Shown piece by piece: positions 1-13,815 of a stretch of 64,000 bases of DNA. Both the position numbers and the translations under genes were made by a program. The stretch covers positions 15,407,495 through 15,471,494 of the forward strand of contig OZ234502.1 in the NCBI GenBank assembly GCA_965153455.1, written 5' to 3'. A model generated the notes under the pieces. That model saw only the letters and a program-made list of their open reading frames with translations. It did not search any database and was not told the DNA's origin. This stretch comes from Sphagnum compactum. Lineage: Eukaryota; Bryophyta; Sphagnopsida; Sphagnales. Position 1 is the stretch's first letter, and each line of letters starts with the position of its first letter.

Positions 1-240
1 TAACCCTTGTCCTTCAATCTCTTCCAACTTTGGCTCTTCTGCAGGAAATGCAGGCTTATGCTGTAGAGTTGGAGCAGGTCTAGTTTCAAAAAGAGGGGAC
101 ATGTGGGCGGCAGCAGCAGCAGCCGATTCACCAGCTATGTCCTCTTCCTGCTTACGGAGATTGACTTCTCCCATGACAGGTATTGCAACTCTCTCATCTT
201 CTACCATATCTCTTCTTCCTTTTGCACGAGGTGTGAGCAT
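1..240 (-). CDS. Partial open frame running off the left edge, unknown product
   Basis: Read on the minus strand from an ATG at 240 the frame stays open to position 1, so about 80 codons are visible and the gene continues outside the window. The protein begins MLTPRAKGRRDMVEDER, has a run of seven alanines near residue 40 and is rich in Glu and Pro further on. An in-frame TAA lies five codons upstream of the ATG. A GTGAGT donor-like site near 312-307 and an AG just before the frame allow an upstream exon. No family is recognised. It lies head-to-head with the TNP2-like transposase, so it could be a second CACTA-element gene or an unrelated neighbour. This is an open frame plus composition only, so confidence is low. 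Confidence 0.3.
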   Translation of the reverse strand, partial: MLTPRAKGRRDMVEDERVAIPVMGEVNLRKQEEDIAGESAAAAAAHMSPLFETRPAPTLQHKPAFPAEEPKLEEIEGQGL

Positions 241-2388
241 ATTATCATCTATTTAATTGTACCCATTGCCATTCACAGTGAAGAGGATGATGATGATTAT
301 GGTACTCACAGGCTCGAAAAGACACAACATTTGTTACGTTGCACAATTTGGTGGAGATTGTCCATGGAACCACATTCATACATTTCATTGTCAAGACTCC
401 AGCAGTTTGAAGATTTTATCTGAAAGCTTGCAATTAGGATTTACCTGATTGGATATCTGAGTGCAAGTTAGCATTTCCTGGTTTCATAACAGTGTGATGT
501 TGTCCAATTTCGCCACTTACTGTGAAGGAGTTCTGGTCAAGATTTCTTGTCATTCCATCATTATTTGAGGGAAGACATAATGTCAATGCCTTTGGATGAC
601 CCAAGAAGGCAAAAAGCAAGGGATGACAAGTTGTGGAAGCGGGAGTTCACATGGGCCACACAACATGGGGTGGACAAGATGCGGTGTCCATGCGCCAAAT
701 GTGAAGGAACGGGCAGAATGGTTTTACTTACGACAGTTAGAAACCACCTAATCCTAAATGGGAGGCATCCACTATTTAGAGTGTGGAAAGGCCCAGGCCC
801 AACTGACCACTCTGATGAAGAGTGGGTTGAAGCAAGCAGGGCAGCAGTAAACCCAATGGGAACAGAAGTGGAGGTGCAGGTAGTGGATGAGGCTGTGAAT
901 GTGAACCAACTTTTGGATGACCTATTCCAAATGCCAGAGGAAGAACATGAGGCTGAGAGGGTTGCAAACTTGTCTTCAGACCATAATGTAGAGGGAATGG
1001 AGCTAACAGGCATGGTGCAGAATGCCATGCAGATCATGGAAGAGTTAGCAGCATTGCCTGAAAGCATGCCCGACCAGAATAACCATGATAGGGGACAGGG
1101 GGGTGTGGACAATCACATGGGACTAGGTGAAACAAGGGCCCCATCAGTAGCAAGTGATGATGACATCTCAACTGAGGCCAATTATCTACGGGAAGCATGT
1201 CAGCCTTTGTATAATGGTGCAAGGTGCATGAAGCTAGCATCAACATTACTGTTGATGAATGTTTGCACAGTACATGGCGTATCCAACAAGTTCATGGATG
1301 AGTTATTAGCACTCCTTCATAAGCACCTACTGCCAAAGGATAACCTTCTGCCACCTAGCATGTATGTAGCTAAGAGCCTTACTAGGAAAGTAGGCCTAGA
1401 CTACAAGCACATCCATGCATGTGTGAATGGCTGCATTTTATTTCGGAAGCAGTATTCTACATTGGAGGCTTGTCCAAAGTGCGGGGCTACTCGGTACAAG
1501 AAATTTGGCACGTCTTTTGTTCCACAGAAAGTTCTGCGGCACTTCCCCTTAATTCCTCGGTTGCTACGTATGTACCGAGCTCGACAGACATCAGAGATGA
1601 TGACATGGCATGCTAGAAACAAGAGCACAGATGGGAAAGTTCACCATGTACCTGACAGCAAAGCATGGCAACACATTGATAATACATGGCCTGATTTTGC
1701 AATTGAACCTAGAAATGTAAGACTAGGTTTGGCCACCGATGGGGTGAACCCTTTTGGGGACAAAAACAATGCTTGGTCCACTTGGCCAGTATAACTCCTA
1801 ATCTATAACCTCCCACCATGGCTAGTCACAAAGAAGTTCTTCATGCTCTTACCTATCATAATTCCAGGGCCTGAGAGTGTTAAGAGTGCAAACTTTGATG
1901 TCCTAATAAGTCCTCTAATTGAAGAACTCCAAGAATTATGGGAGGGGGTTAGAGGGCTTGACATACTACAACCTATAGGTAGAAGGCAATTTTTAATGAG
2001 GGCCATATTGATGTGGACGATTCATGATTTTCCAGGGTATGGCTTAGTTTCTGGATGCCAACATCAGGGTTACAAAGCATGCCCTCCATGTGGATCAGGG
2101 ACAACTAGTCGATGGTCAAAGGAGTTGGGAAAGGTAGTGTTTGAAGGAAATCGGAGGTGGCTGAATCGAAATCACCCATACAGAATTCATCCCATTGCCC
2201 AACATTTTAATGGTCATGAGGAGTTAAGGGGAAGGCCAGATATAATAACCGCTGCTGAGGTGAAAAGACAAGCCCACGCCACTGAAAAGTGGGTGGCTGC
2301 AGGAAATGTGTTGGGGGCAAAAGGGTGTCCATTGAAAAGCAGTGGGATGAAGCGTTTATGTGCATTCTGGGGTCTGCCATATTGGGAG

Positions 2389-4791
2389 GTGAGCATGAAT
2401 TATTTAGCCCACCCACCTCAATTGTGTTACATGTTTAGGCCTGTTGAGTTTTGACCTGTTTGCTGATCCAAGGGTGATCATTGGTTTCACACTTTTTGTT
2501 TTCCAATTCACAGCTTTCAGACCCTTTTTCTTTCTTGTGCTTCCTCCCTCATTTGGCTCATCTATGTCACAACCCCCTCATTTTCAATACAGTGTTACCT
2601 TTCAATGCAGTTGCTCGTTGTATATTTAACTACTCTGCTTAGGGACTCTTCAATCAGTCCACTGCCCTTTAGATTCAGTTTACTTTTGCACTTGGCTATC
2701 CAAGAAGTATTTACCTTCTTATTCATCTTCATGTGAATATCTAGAACACAAAGTGACCAATTCAGACACATGGTTGGCTCATGTAATTTTCTGGGATTCA
2801 GTGTACTACATGAATCACTGAGTATTTTGGGAGTGTGGAGTTATTGATGAGTCACAATCTGTTATTCCTCACTCTTATGAGAACTCCCTTATTAGTGTCA
2901 TTTTCACTCATCAGTCCAGTCTTCCACGATTCATTTCATTCCAACTGTATCATTGTTTGTGACTCAAGAAGGCCTTTTCTTATCAGGATTGATGATGGAA
3001 GACCCAAATTAGGGGTTGCCAAAGAAGCCCAAAAATGTCTCGTGTTCTGGCCTGATTTTTCTCCTCCTTTTTGCTCCAAGGATTCTGCTCTTTTTTCAAG
3101 AAATGATGAATTGGTCATGGTAACTTCAAGCAAACAGCTTGTGCATAGAAGTCCATAGAAGAAAATTGTGCTCCTTGAGGGCCCTGGAGTCTAGGTGAGG
3201 TTGAAATGGTGTGGGCCATACTGGTGGCACAGCTGTAGAGCATCTGCTGGTCTTGTCCATGGGTGACCGGCCCTCTAGACAGTTAACAAAGAAGATGAAG
3301 CAATTAAACTTGGGTTCTCAACCTCCTAGGGATGGAGTCAACCTCTGGGACTTTGTGACTCCATCAGTACACAGATCATCTCAGAACCTTGATGTGCTGT
3401 GAAGCATAATAGGTTAGTCCCTATGTTGCTGGAAATTGGGAAATATGGTTCCTTGTATACACCATTACTGTACCTCTCCAAAATCATTTTGGGATATTGC
3501 AGTTTGGTTTTGCTATATCTATGCATTTTGCACATGCCCTTTGCTACGTGCAAGCAACTGGTGGTCATGATGCACTGCTGCATATGCAAATAGAAGTTAT
3601 TTTCTCAATTGCTTGACAAACCTTTCTATTCCAGGAGTTGAGGTGGGTTAGGATGCAGAAAAATTGTGTGTGAATTCAGGCAAGATGCCATCCTGCGTAG
3701 TTTACTCAAGTATGACTTTGTCTGAAGATGCAAAGTAACGTGCATAATTGACTACCACTACATTGAATGTGCAACAACATTCATATTGAGTGAGGGACAG
3801 CTTGTATTATGGACCCTTATCACTGCCATTATGACCAGACTGAAATCCATGGTGACTCTTCTGAGAGCCCTTTGTCTAGACTGACTGTAACACCACTATT
3901 CTGTTTGGATTTGTCAGTGTCCAATTGTTCAACACTAGATGATACCATGGATTTCTGATCCAGCTGGTTTCAACAACATTAAAAGATGCATCTCATCATG
4001 ATAGCAAAATGTGTAAAATTTGCATCTTTCTCTTTTAGTTCACGCTCCATCTGTCTTGCCCTCAATTCACCTTCCAGAATTCTTTTTACTTCATCATTAC
4101 CTTTCTCACCCTCTTTATGAGATCCTTCTGAGATGTTCTTACTGGTCTTGGCTGCTGTTGCTGTGACATAAATGTCTGCATCATCTTCGGTCATATCCAT
4201 AGTCTCCCTTGATTGGTTTTTCTCACTGGACACATTTTTGTTTTGTTGCATGGTCCTCTGAAGCATGTCCGGCAGCCATATCTACATCCACTGGACTATG
4301 CTGTGTCATCTGGTCATTATCCAGTTCAGTACTTAAAACTCTTTGGTCATGAAGTGTGCTTTGTAGCATTGGGGGATCATCGTGGACTTTTATGTCTTCC
4401 AAAGCAGATTGAGTCTTTTGGCTCTCATCCTCTAACTCCATGTCTAGGAGATCATCAGCCTCATCCTCTAAGTCCACCCAGATCTTGTCTTCAAGTGCGA
4501 TTACCTGTTCTTCATCTTCTTCATCATCAAAGGTTTCAAAAGACGCTGTATCAAAGGGACTGTTTACTGGGACAACTGAGGCATGAAGTGGTTCATTTCT
4601 GGAATCAGAGATAAGTGCGGAGTCTTGGGGTGGGCAAACATATTTTTGGTCCCTGTTAAAATTTGTCAATTTGTGAGATTTCAATTATTGGGTGGCATCA
4701 TTATATGGGTGTTTACATCTTGGTATAGTAGTTCCCAGGCACAAATTGTGTTAATATTACCATTGTTTAACCGAAATGGTGGTTGCTGCAG
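2389..4791 (+). other. 2.4 kb intron of the TNP2-like transposase
   Basis: The exon ends WGLPYWE at 2388 followed by GTGAGC, and the next exon resumes HLLIRHTLDVMH at 4792 after GCTGCAG, both in phase 0. This is exactly where the transposase family continues without a gap. The intron is unusually long for a transposon gene and contains open frames on the opposite strand (see 3979-4684). It could be an original intron, or one enlarged by a nested insertion. Confidence 0.7.
3979..4684 (-). CDS. Acidic open frames inside the transposase intron, antisense
   Basis: Two minus-strand frames overlap head to tail: 4684-4223 (153 codons) and 4266-3979 (95 codons). They are in different phases, so they would need a splice or a frameshift to be one protein. 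The first is strongly acidic (FDDEEDEEQV, DLEDEADDLLD). The second is charged and helix-prone, with an Arg/Glu heptad-like stretch (ELRARQMERELKEKD) that could be a coiled coil. Acidic coiled-coil proteins are found as accessory DNA-binding products of some CACTA elements, but no domain is recognised here. The pair may be one exon each of a nested gene, or remnants of another insertion. The sustained composition bias over 240 codons argues against chance, but expression is unproven. Confidence 0.35.
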
Positions 4792-6682
4792 CATTTACTC
4801 ATCAGGCACACGTTAGATGTGATGCACATTGAGAAGAATGTTTGTGAGAGTATGATCAAGTTCATATTTGGATCGAAGGACACAATCAAGGTTCGACGGG
4901 ACATGGAAGTGTGTGGAATCCGAGAACATCTATGGTTGAAACGGGATCCTCAAAGGCCGGGCAAGATTTTTAAACCTGTTGCCCCCTATGTCCTTAGACC
5001 AGAAGAGCTCCAAACTTTCATGAATAGGTTAGCCTCTTTGAAAGTGCCAACAGATTATTGCGGCTCATTAGGAAAACATATCATGGATAAGAAACTTGGG
5101 TTAATAAAGAGCCATGATTGGCATGTTTTAATGCAACAATTAATGCCTCTAGCTCTAAGGGGCCTAATGGATGCTCAGGTACGTTTAAGTTTGATGCGCC
5201 TTAGTCGAGTGTATCGTAACATATGTGCAAAGGTTTGGGATCCAATTGACCTACCAACCCTAGGGGAAGATGTAGCAATCACTCTTAGCATGCTTGAATG
5301 GGAATTCCCGGGAGCATTTTTTGATGTGATGTCACATTTAACATTGCACATTGTAGAAGAACTAGACATTTGTGGCCCAGTTCATACTCGCTGGATGTAC
5401 CCAATAGAACGGGCCATGAAGGTTTTCAAAGGTTATGTTCGTAATAGGTCAAGGCCAGAGGCTTCCATGGCAGAAGGTTACATTTTGGACGAGACAATTG
5501 GGTTTGTCACCGAATATCTACAAGATTTCCGCCATGTTCGACATAGAATCTGGGATGCAGATGAAGAGGAGGGGGTTTCTGGTGAAGTTGTGGAAGGGGC
5601 TGCCACAAAGTTGACTCTGGACCCTGTAACACGAGATGTGGCACATCAATATGTGATGACAAATGTGGCATGTTTAGCACCGTGGGTTCGGTACACAACC
5701 CTTAACCCCTTAAACCCCTGTTGGAAAATTGTAAAGAGGTCATAGATGCATGGGTAAGTTACTTTCTTGTTGAACAACTAACTAAAATTAATAAACTTAA
5801 TGTGGGGCTTGGCTATTGGGGGTGCAGCATGTATGAGCAAGAAACAATTCGGATAAGGCAATTAAGAGCAGAATTTGAAGCACAATGGCGGATGGGACAT
5901 AGAAAAAGAAGCATGCATGTGGAGTTTCCACTAGAGCTCCAAGAGGTGCAAAACTTGGCAAGTTGGGTTCGTGAAGCAATTCGGAGCCATATCGCACAAG
6001 GGGGCGTGCTTAAGATGCACTCCATCTATCAGTTTTGCCATCCCCTTTTGCTTCAAGGTACACAAGAATGAAGGCATATGGAAATCATTACAGAGTTTCT
6101 ATAAATACCACTGACAACACAAGTGCCACATATGATTCTGGAGTTGCATCAGTTTTCCATCAAGAGCAGCAGTCAACAGAGGGTACGAGACTTGGGGCGC
6201 TTCAATATGTGGGGATATTGAAGGACATAATTTTGCTAGACTATGGCCCTATATCCCAACCAGTAATATTGTTCAAATGTGATTAGGTAAGAAATGGATT
6301 AGACAGATGGGGGAATCCCACATATAAGCGTGATGATGATGGGTTTTTGTTGGTAAATTTTCGACAATTGAAAGCACGGGTTGATGAACCTTATGTATTT
6401 CCAGCCCAGGTGCAGCAGGTTTTTTATGCAGATGACCCTAACATGCCAGGATGGAAGGTTGTCCTCCACAAAGAACCAAGGTCCAAATGCATCCTAGTAT
6501 CTGATAGTGATGAAGTTACCATGGTAGACAACTTAATTGGAGTAGATGTGCCTCTGGAATTTCCAGAGGTACCAAGGAACATGGCACTTGTTGGTGCAAT
6601 TGAATTGACTGGAGCTGATGCAATTCTAGCTGCCGAAAAGCTTCAAAGGTCATCTGGTGAGGATGAAGTTGGCCTTGAATGA

Positions 6683-8571
6683 ATAGTTGTCTTATGGGGA
6701 TCTGGCAGCTCTTGCCACACGTATTTCAAGAGCTACAGGCACACAGGTAAGTGTCCTTGAGCTGACTTTGTAGGCACTCACTACAGGATCTGCTCCCATG
6801 TTTAGAGCTGAAACATATTTATGAGTCGTTCTGATGGTATGGGCTTCCTGGAGATATTGCAGATCCTTTGGAGATCTTCTTTATGTGCTAACCGCCTTTG
6901 GATTCTGAATGTAGACAGGTTGCACCCAGTGGTAAAAAAACTAATATCTTACTACATTGTTATTTGCTTAACACAAATCTCTCTTTGGCAAGAGAGAGAA
7001 TAATTAAGGCCCTGATTAAGGTCCTAATTAGGCTACTAATCACAAATGATTAGCGAATGGGGTTGATTAGCATTTGTGTGTGTGTGTGTGTGTTGTGTGA
7101 GAAGGAAAGCGCATGGTGTGTGAGCTGAGCTGAGCTGAGCTGAAAGGTCATCTGAGCTTGAGGGTTTTCTTGAAGCTGGGGCTTATGGGATATCAGAGAC
7201 ATTGGTTGAAGAGCCAGTGGAGGATAACAAGATGTGCTTGTGCCACTATGTGACTGCTATGATGTGGTTATGTTGTTGCTAACTGGTATTTTTTTCAATG
7301 TCTAGGTACTTGTTGCAGTTGGGGGAAGTGGTGATGTTCATCATGACTGCCTGAAGTGCTTGATAAGCAATAAGGATAATTCCATTACAGAGGTTCATGA
7401 ATGACAAGTGCTGAACGAGCAGGGTTTTGTGCACAATGTAAGAGGGACTTATGTTTACTTGATATTTGGTGCTGATTGGTGGGTGCTGATCAGATACAGC
7501 AAGAGTGCTGTAGCCATAAAAAAAATCTTTCCAAAGATCCAAAACTTGCAATCTATGAAGTAATGAGGTAGGATAACTCTGTGGCACCATTTGTGGTGCC
7601 TAGGGTGGTGGGAAGACAACAGCAGCATGGCTGCGACACATAGGCTGGAGGCAACAACGTTGAGCAGTATTGATGGAATTTCTTTTACAACATTGTCAAG
7701 ACACTTCAGAGCTGAAACTCAATAGAAACAGGGCTGTGATGAACTTTATGGATTTAGACATCTATTATGGCACAGGCTGCATTCATATACTTGGTTGCCT
7801 TCCAGGCATATACACAGTTGGAAGAGGACTAATGTTATACTGAATGAGCATTTGGATCATTCCGTTTGCAAATGCAAGTAGCTCACAGAATACCATCAAT
7901 TGCCAAAGCATGATTTTAGGAGGGCTGGAGCATGTATAGACCTCTTACCGTGAGGATTTAAGCATTGATGAACAAAGGTTCATTTCAGAGTAGAGAGATC
8001 TTGTTTATTGAAATCATCTGATAACTGTTTGATCAGTTCTAATTTCAACACGTGCATTATATATGATATTATCCTCGAGTGCTCAACTGAATTGAGATCT
8101 GCCTTAGTGTAATGAGTTGGGTCAGAGTTCCCAGTTGCTACAGTGAAATTTGACTCTGTTTAGCTGATGATGTTTGCCTCACTCAGAACATCTTGATTGT
8201 TCGAAATTTTATGTTTTCATAATGACGACACATAATCTCTTTAGTTGGAAATGAGGAGCTTGTGGATTAGTAGTCATGAGCAGCAGATATTGCTCGCTTT
8301 GTTGTCCCTCACATTCGGTCCCTATGACAACAGTACTAGAAAAAAGCAGGTGTACTTGTAAGGTATTATACCAAGACTAAAGAGAGCTTGGTCTTGATCT
8401 TCCTTGTTTGCAGGGGAGTCCAAATTACACTCTTCCTCTCTATTTCCCGTTTGTGGCTCCATCGAACTTTGTTGTTACTCTTGTGTTGTGACCACAAAAT
8501 TCTGATAGAGAAGAATTTTTTCTTACTAAATAATATCAGGCAGATTTGCAGAAGCGGAGGTCATCATCATA
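6683..8571. other. Spacer between transposase and captured genes
   Basis: No gene is recognised in this stretch. It holds a short TG dinucleotide run near 7074-7094 and a GAGCT pentamer run near 7117-7142. The last 50 bases before 8572, with a ttgcag acceptor-like site, look like the 5' untranslated end of the rhamnose synthase copy. Confidence 0.5.
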
Positions 8572-9345
<774 letters not shown>

Positions 9346-9570
9346 TGACTATGGACGGTGTGAAACCGCCGAGAACTCCCCAAAAGGCAGGGTTTGTTTC
9401 TCCAAGAGCTTCTTCTTCTTCGTAGCTGTCTGTTCCTCCCAGTTGTCGTAGCTGTGGCTCTTCTGCTCCTGCTGCTACTGTTGTTATATGGACGCATTGA
9501 GATTTGCAGCTTCGTTTTTGCTGCTGCACCTGAGACTTGAAGGACTTGAAGTTGTTACTACTGTTTCCAT

Positions 9571-11817
<2,247 letters not shown>

Positions 11818-12460
11818 CATTCTGTAGTTGGCTGTAATAACATTTATGAGCAAGAAATTATGTATTGAGTGAAGTTGGGGTTCAGATAGAGCTTCTTATT
11901 CTGAGATATTCTTTGGGTAACCCTTTCCAGGGTTTGCATATTATCTGGTTATGGTTGTTAAGGGGGACAATAGCATGTGTTTTCATGTCTGGTTTCTGAT
12001 GTGTGCTTTAGTCACATGTCTACCCATCAGGACTATCAGGGCTGACTTTGGAACCAACTCATGCATTACATGGACTATGTGCCCATGAGACCCTCACTTG
12101 TACTGGATAATTGTTGGAATAAAATAGATTATTTCCACATGTCAAACCCACATATTGTAATCTTGAGGGGATTAATTGGACCTTCTTGTTGAATACACAT
12201 ATACATTGTTTTGCTTCATCAAGTGATAAACTATTGTAAGTAAAATTGATATCTTCAGTTGTAAATTGTCTTCTAAATGTTTGTGGAGCAAGCTACTAAA
12301 AGTTGGGGATAGATACATTATTTTAGGTGTGACAAAATAGATTAGGTTATTTTTCACCTATATCCTAAACCTTATCAATGGGATTGTCATTTGTAGGCAA
12401 CCCTAATCCTAGACATGCCTAAAAAAAATGTGTACCTAGCTTACCAAAAGACCATAGTTG
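11818..12460. other. No gene seen
   Basis: AT-leaning sequence after the ubiquitin-conjugating enzyme copy. I recognise no coding homology, repeat or RNA gene before the subterminal repeats begin. Confidence 0.5.
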
Positions 12461-12463
12461 GCA

Positions 12464-12705
12464 TATTTTGGTTGCACATGCAACTATGAGTATATACATA
12501 TCAATGATATACGATGATATATCAAATATATACGGTGATATATCACAGAACTCATCCAAAGGTTGGGATGAAGGCGATTATAGTTGCACCATAGTTGCAT
12601 ACACACCCAAAAAGGGCGCATAGTTGCAAAAACAATTGCATGCGACAGGCAGTTGCATCCCAGTTGCATGTGGTGTGGTTGCATATGACAGAATTTCTAG
12701 TAGTG
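12464..12705. repeat. CACTA-type 3' terminus with subterminal TTGCA repeats
   Basis: About eight copies of a TTGCA-cored motif, mostly AGTTGCAT or ATAGTTGC and in one case as an inverted pair (GGTTGCAC...ATGCAACTA), lie between 12464 and 12690. They are followed by TTTCTAGTAGTG ending at 12705, whose reverse complement is CACTACTAGAAA, the usual start of a CACTA element. Clustered subterminal motifs next to such an end are the binding sites of the accessory protein in known elements. The matching 5' end is not in the window, so linkage of this end to the transposase at 580-6682 is an inference. Confidence 0.6.
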
Positions 12706-13207
12706 ACATTAAAGTCTTTGCCCAACAACCCAACAGATTAAAAATTTGGCTTTCAAGATTGAACCCCCTAGACCCCCTTATACACACTGGAACACACACC
12801 TTATTTTTCCAATGGCATATAGGTAACCAAGGTGTAATCAAAAATCAATCCTCATAGATCCGGACCCCCTCCTAGGCTACACACCTGGCCAAAGTGAACC
12901 AGCAGCCACCAATGCACCAGTTGGCCATTCCGTCCACTAGATGGGCTGCATTTTATCATTCAGTGCCAGATGGGGTTCATCATAATCCATTTTTTTTTTG
13001 TTGACCATTGTATTTATTTTATTTTATTTGGTTCTTGGCCATTTTTCCCTTGGATTTGACCTGACACATAGCATGTCATAGCTACCCTGCTCACTTTCCT
13101 ACCCTCATGAGTACTGTAGCAACCTTGGTACCTTATTTATTATCCCCTACTGACATAATTACCCTAATAACTAGTTATCCTATTGACTTAGCTACTATAC
13201 TAACCAC

Positions 13208-13212
13208 CTACC
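13208..13212. other. Target-site duplication, left copy
   Basis: CTACC immediately precedes the LTR start; the same five bases follow the other LTR at 18827-18831. A five-base duplication is normal for Ty3/gypsy insertion. Confidence 0.92.
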
Positions 13213-13479
13213 TGTTATGGACCGACTACAAACAAGTGGAGAATTACAAGACAAAACAAGCTTTATTGACCCATCAACTGGTGTTGATCTGCTGAAGGGT
13301 TGTTCCCCAGACTATCTCCTTTTATAACCCTGAGCCATACTAGTCCCAAAATATCCTAGGCCATGATATTGCCAAAAGTATCCCAAAATATCCTAGGCCA
13401 TGATATTGCCAAAAGTATCCCAAAATATCCTAGGACATGACATTGCCAAAAGTATCCCAAAATATCCTAGGCCATGACA
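13213..13479 (-). repeat. 3' LTR of the chromovirus
   Basis: 267 bp, TG...CA ends in plus orientation. It includes about three and a half copies of a 37 bp unit containing AATATCCTAGGCCATGA. AATAAA on the minus strand at 13267-13262 is a likely polyadenylation signal. It differs from the 5' LTR by one fewer 37 bp unit and a short indel near 13290. Confidence 0.95.
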
Positions 13480-13815
13480 TTATCCTCTCCTCAAGCGACA
13501 TCTTCCAGTTGGAGCCAGTTTGTTAGGATACCGTTGGTGAAACCAATTAACTAAGTCTTGGGCATGAACTAGGTTTCCAGCAGGCTCCCAAGTAGGTTCA
13601 GAAGGAGGATAACCTCGCCAAAAGATAAGGTACAGGAGCTTTCCATGAATCTTCTTGGAGTCCAAGACCTCCTGAACTTCAAATTCTTCTTGGCCTTCAA
13701 TTTCGACTGGAGCTGGGGGTTCTTGATGACGTTCTGGGATCAGGTTTTCATGATAGGGCTCAAGCAGGGAGACATGGAAAACATTGTGGATTTTGAACTG
13801 GGGTGGAAGCTCCAA
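13480..13815 (-). CDS. Chromodomain at the end of the chromovirus polyprotein
   Basis: This segment is in the same frame as integrase but separated from it by a TAG at 13816-13818. It begins LELPPQFKIHNVFHVSLLEPY, the normal end of gypsy integrase, and continues into a chromodomain of about 50 residues: FEVQEVLDSKKI, then YLIFWRGYPPSEPTWEP, then LVHAQDLVNWFH. The aromatic positions expected of a methyl-lysine cage (Tyr, Trp, Trp) are present. Such domains steer integration towards histone-methylated chromatin. The stop codon would leave the element's integrase without this domain unless it is read through. Confidence 0.9.
   Translation of the reverse strand: MELPPQFKIHNVFHVSLLEPYHENLIPERHQEPPAPVEIEGQEEFEVQEVLDSKKIHGKLLYLIFWRGYPPSEPTWEPAGNLVHAQDLVNWFHQRYPNKLAPTGRCRLRRG

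Larger units (their letters stand above)
580..6682 (+). pseudogene. CACTA (En/Spm) TNP2-like transposase, broken
   Basis: This is the transposase of a CACTA DNA transposon, which would bind the terminal and subterminal repeats and excise the element. Recognisable parts in order are: an N-terminal transposon-associated zinc-binding region (580-820, CPCAKCEG); a zinc and TNP2 core (1400-2388, with ACPKCGATRYKKFG, FPLIPRLLRMY, ADGVNPFG-like and PCGSG motifs); the core continued after an intron (4792-5160, LDVMHIEKNVC); a DUF4218 region (5160-5540, GPVHTRWMYPIERAMK); the AYGNHYRV and YDSGV region (5721-6285); and a C-terminal DUF4216 region (6347-6560, QVQQVFYADDP). The intron 2389-4791 joins in phase (WGLPYWE to HLLIRH). 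Breaks are an in-frame TAA at 1792-1794, frameshifts near 5710 and 6035, and an in-frame TAG at 6283-6285 where the family has Trp. Motif order and sequence are unmistakable for TNP2; the gene cannot give a full protein as it stands. Confidence 0.9.

Noticed and set aside
561-1112. 183-codon minus-strand frame opposite the transposase N-terminus
   Set aside because: It is the shadow of a strongly supported plus-strand coding region and has no recognisable motif.
8333-8350. CAGTACTAGAAAAA, similar to a CACTA 5' end
   Set aside because: It lacks the leading CACTA, has no subterminal TTGCA repeats next to it, and its flank does not match the bases after 12705.
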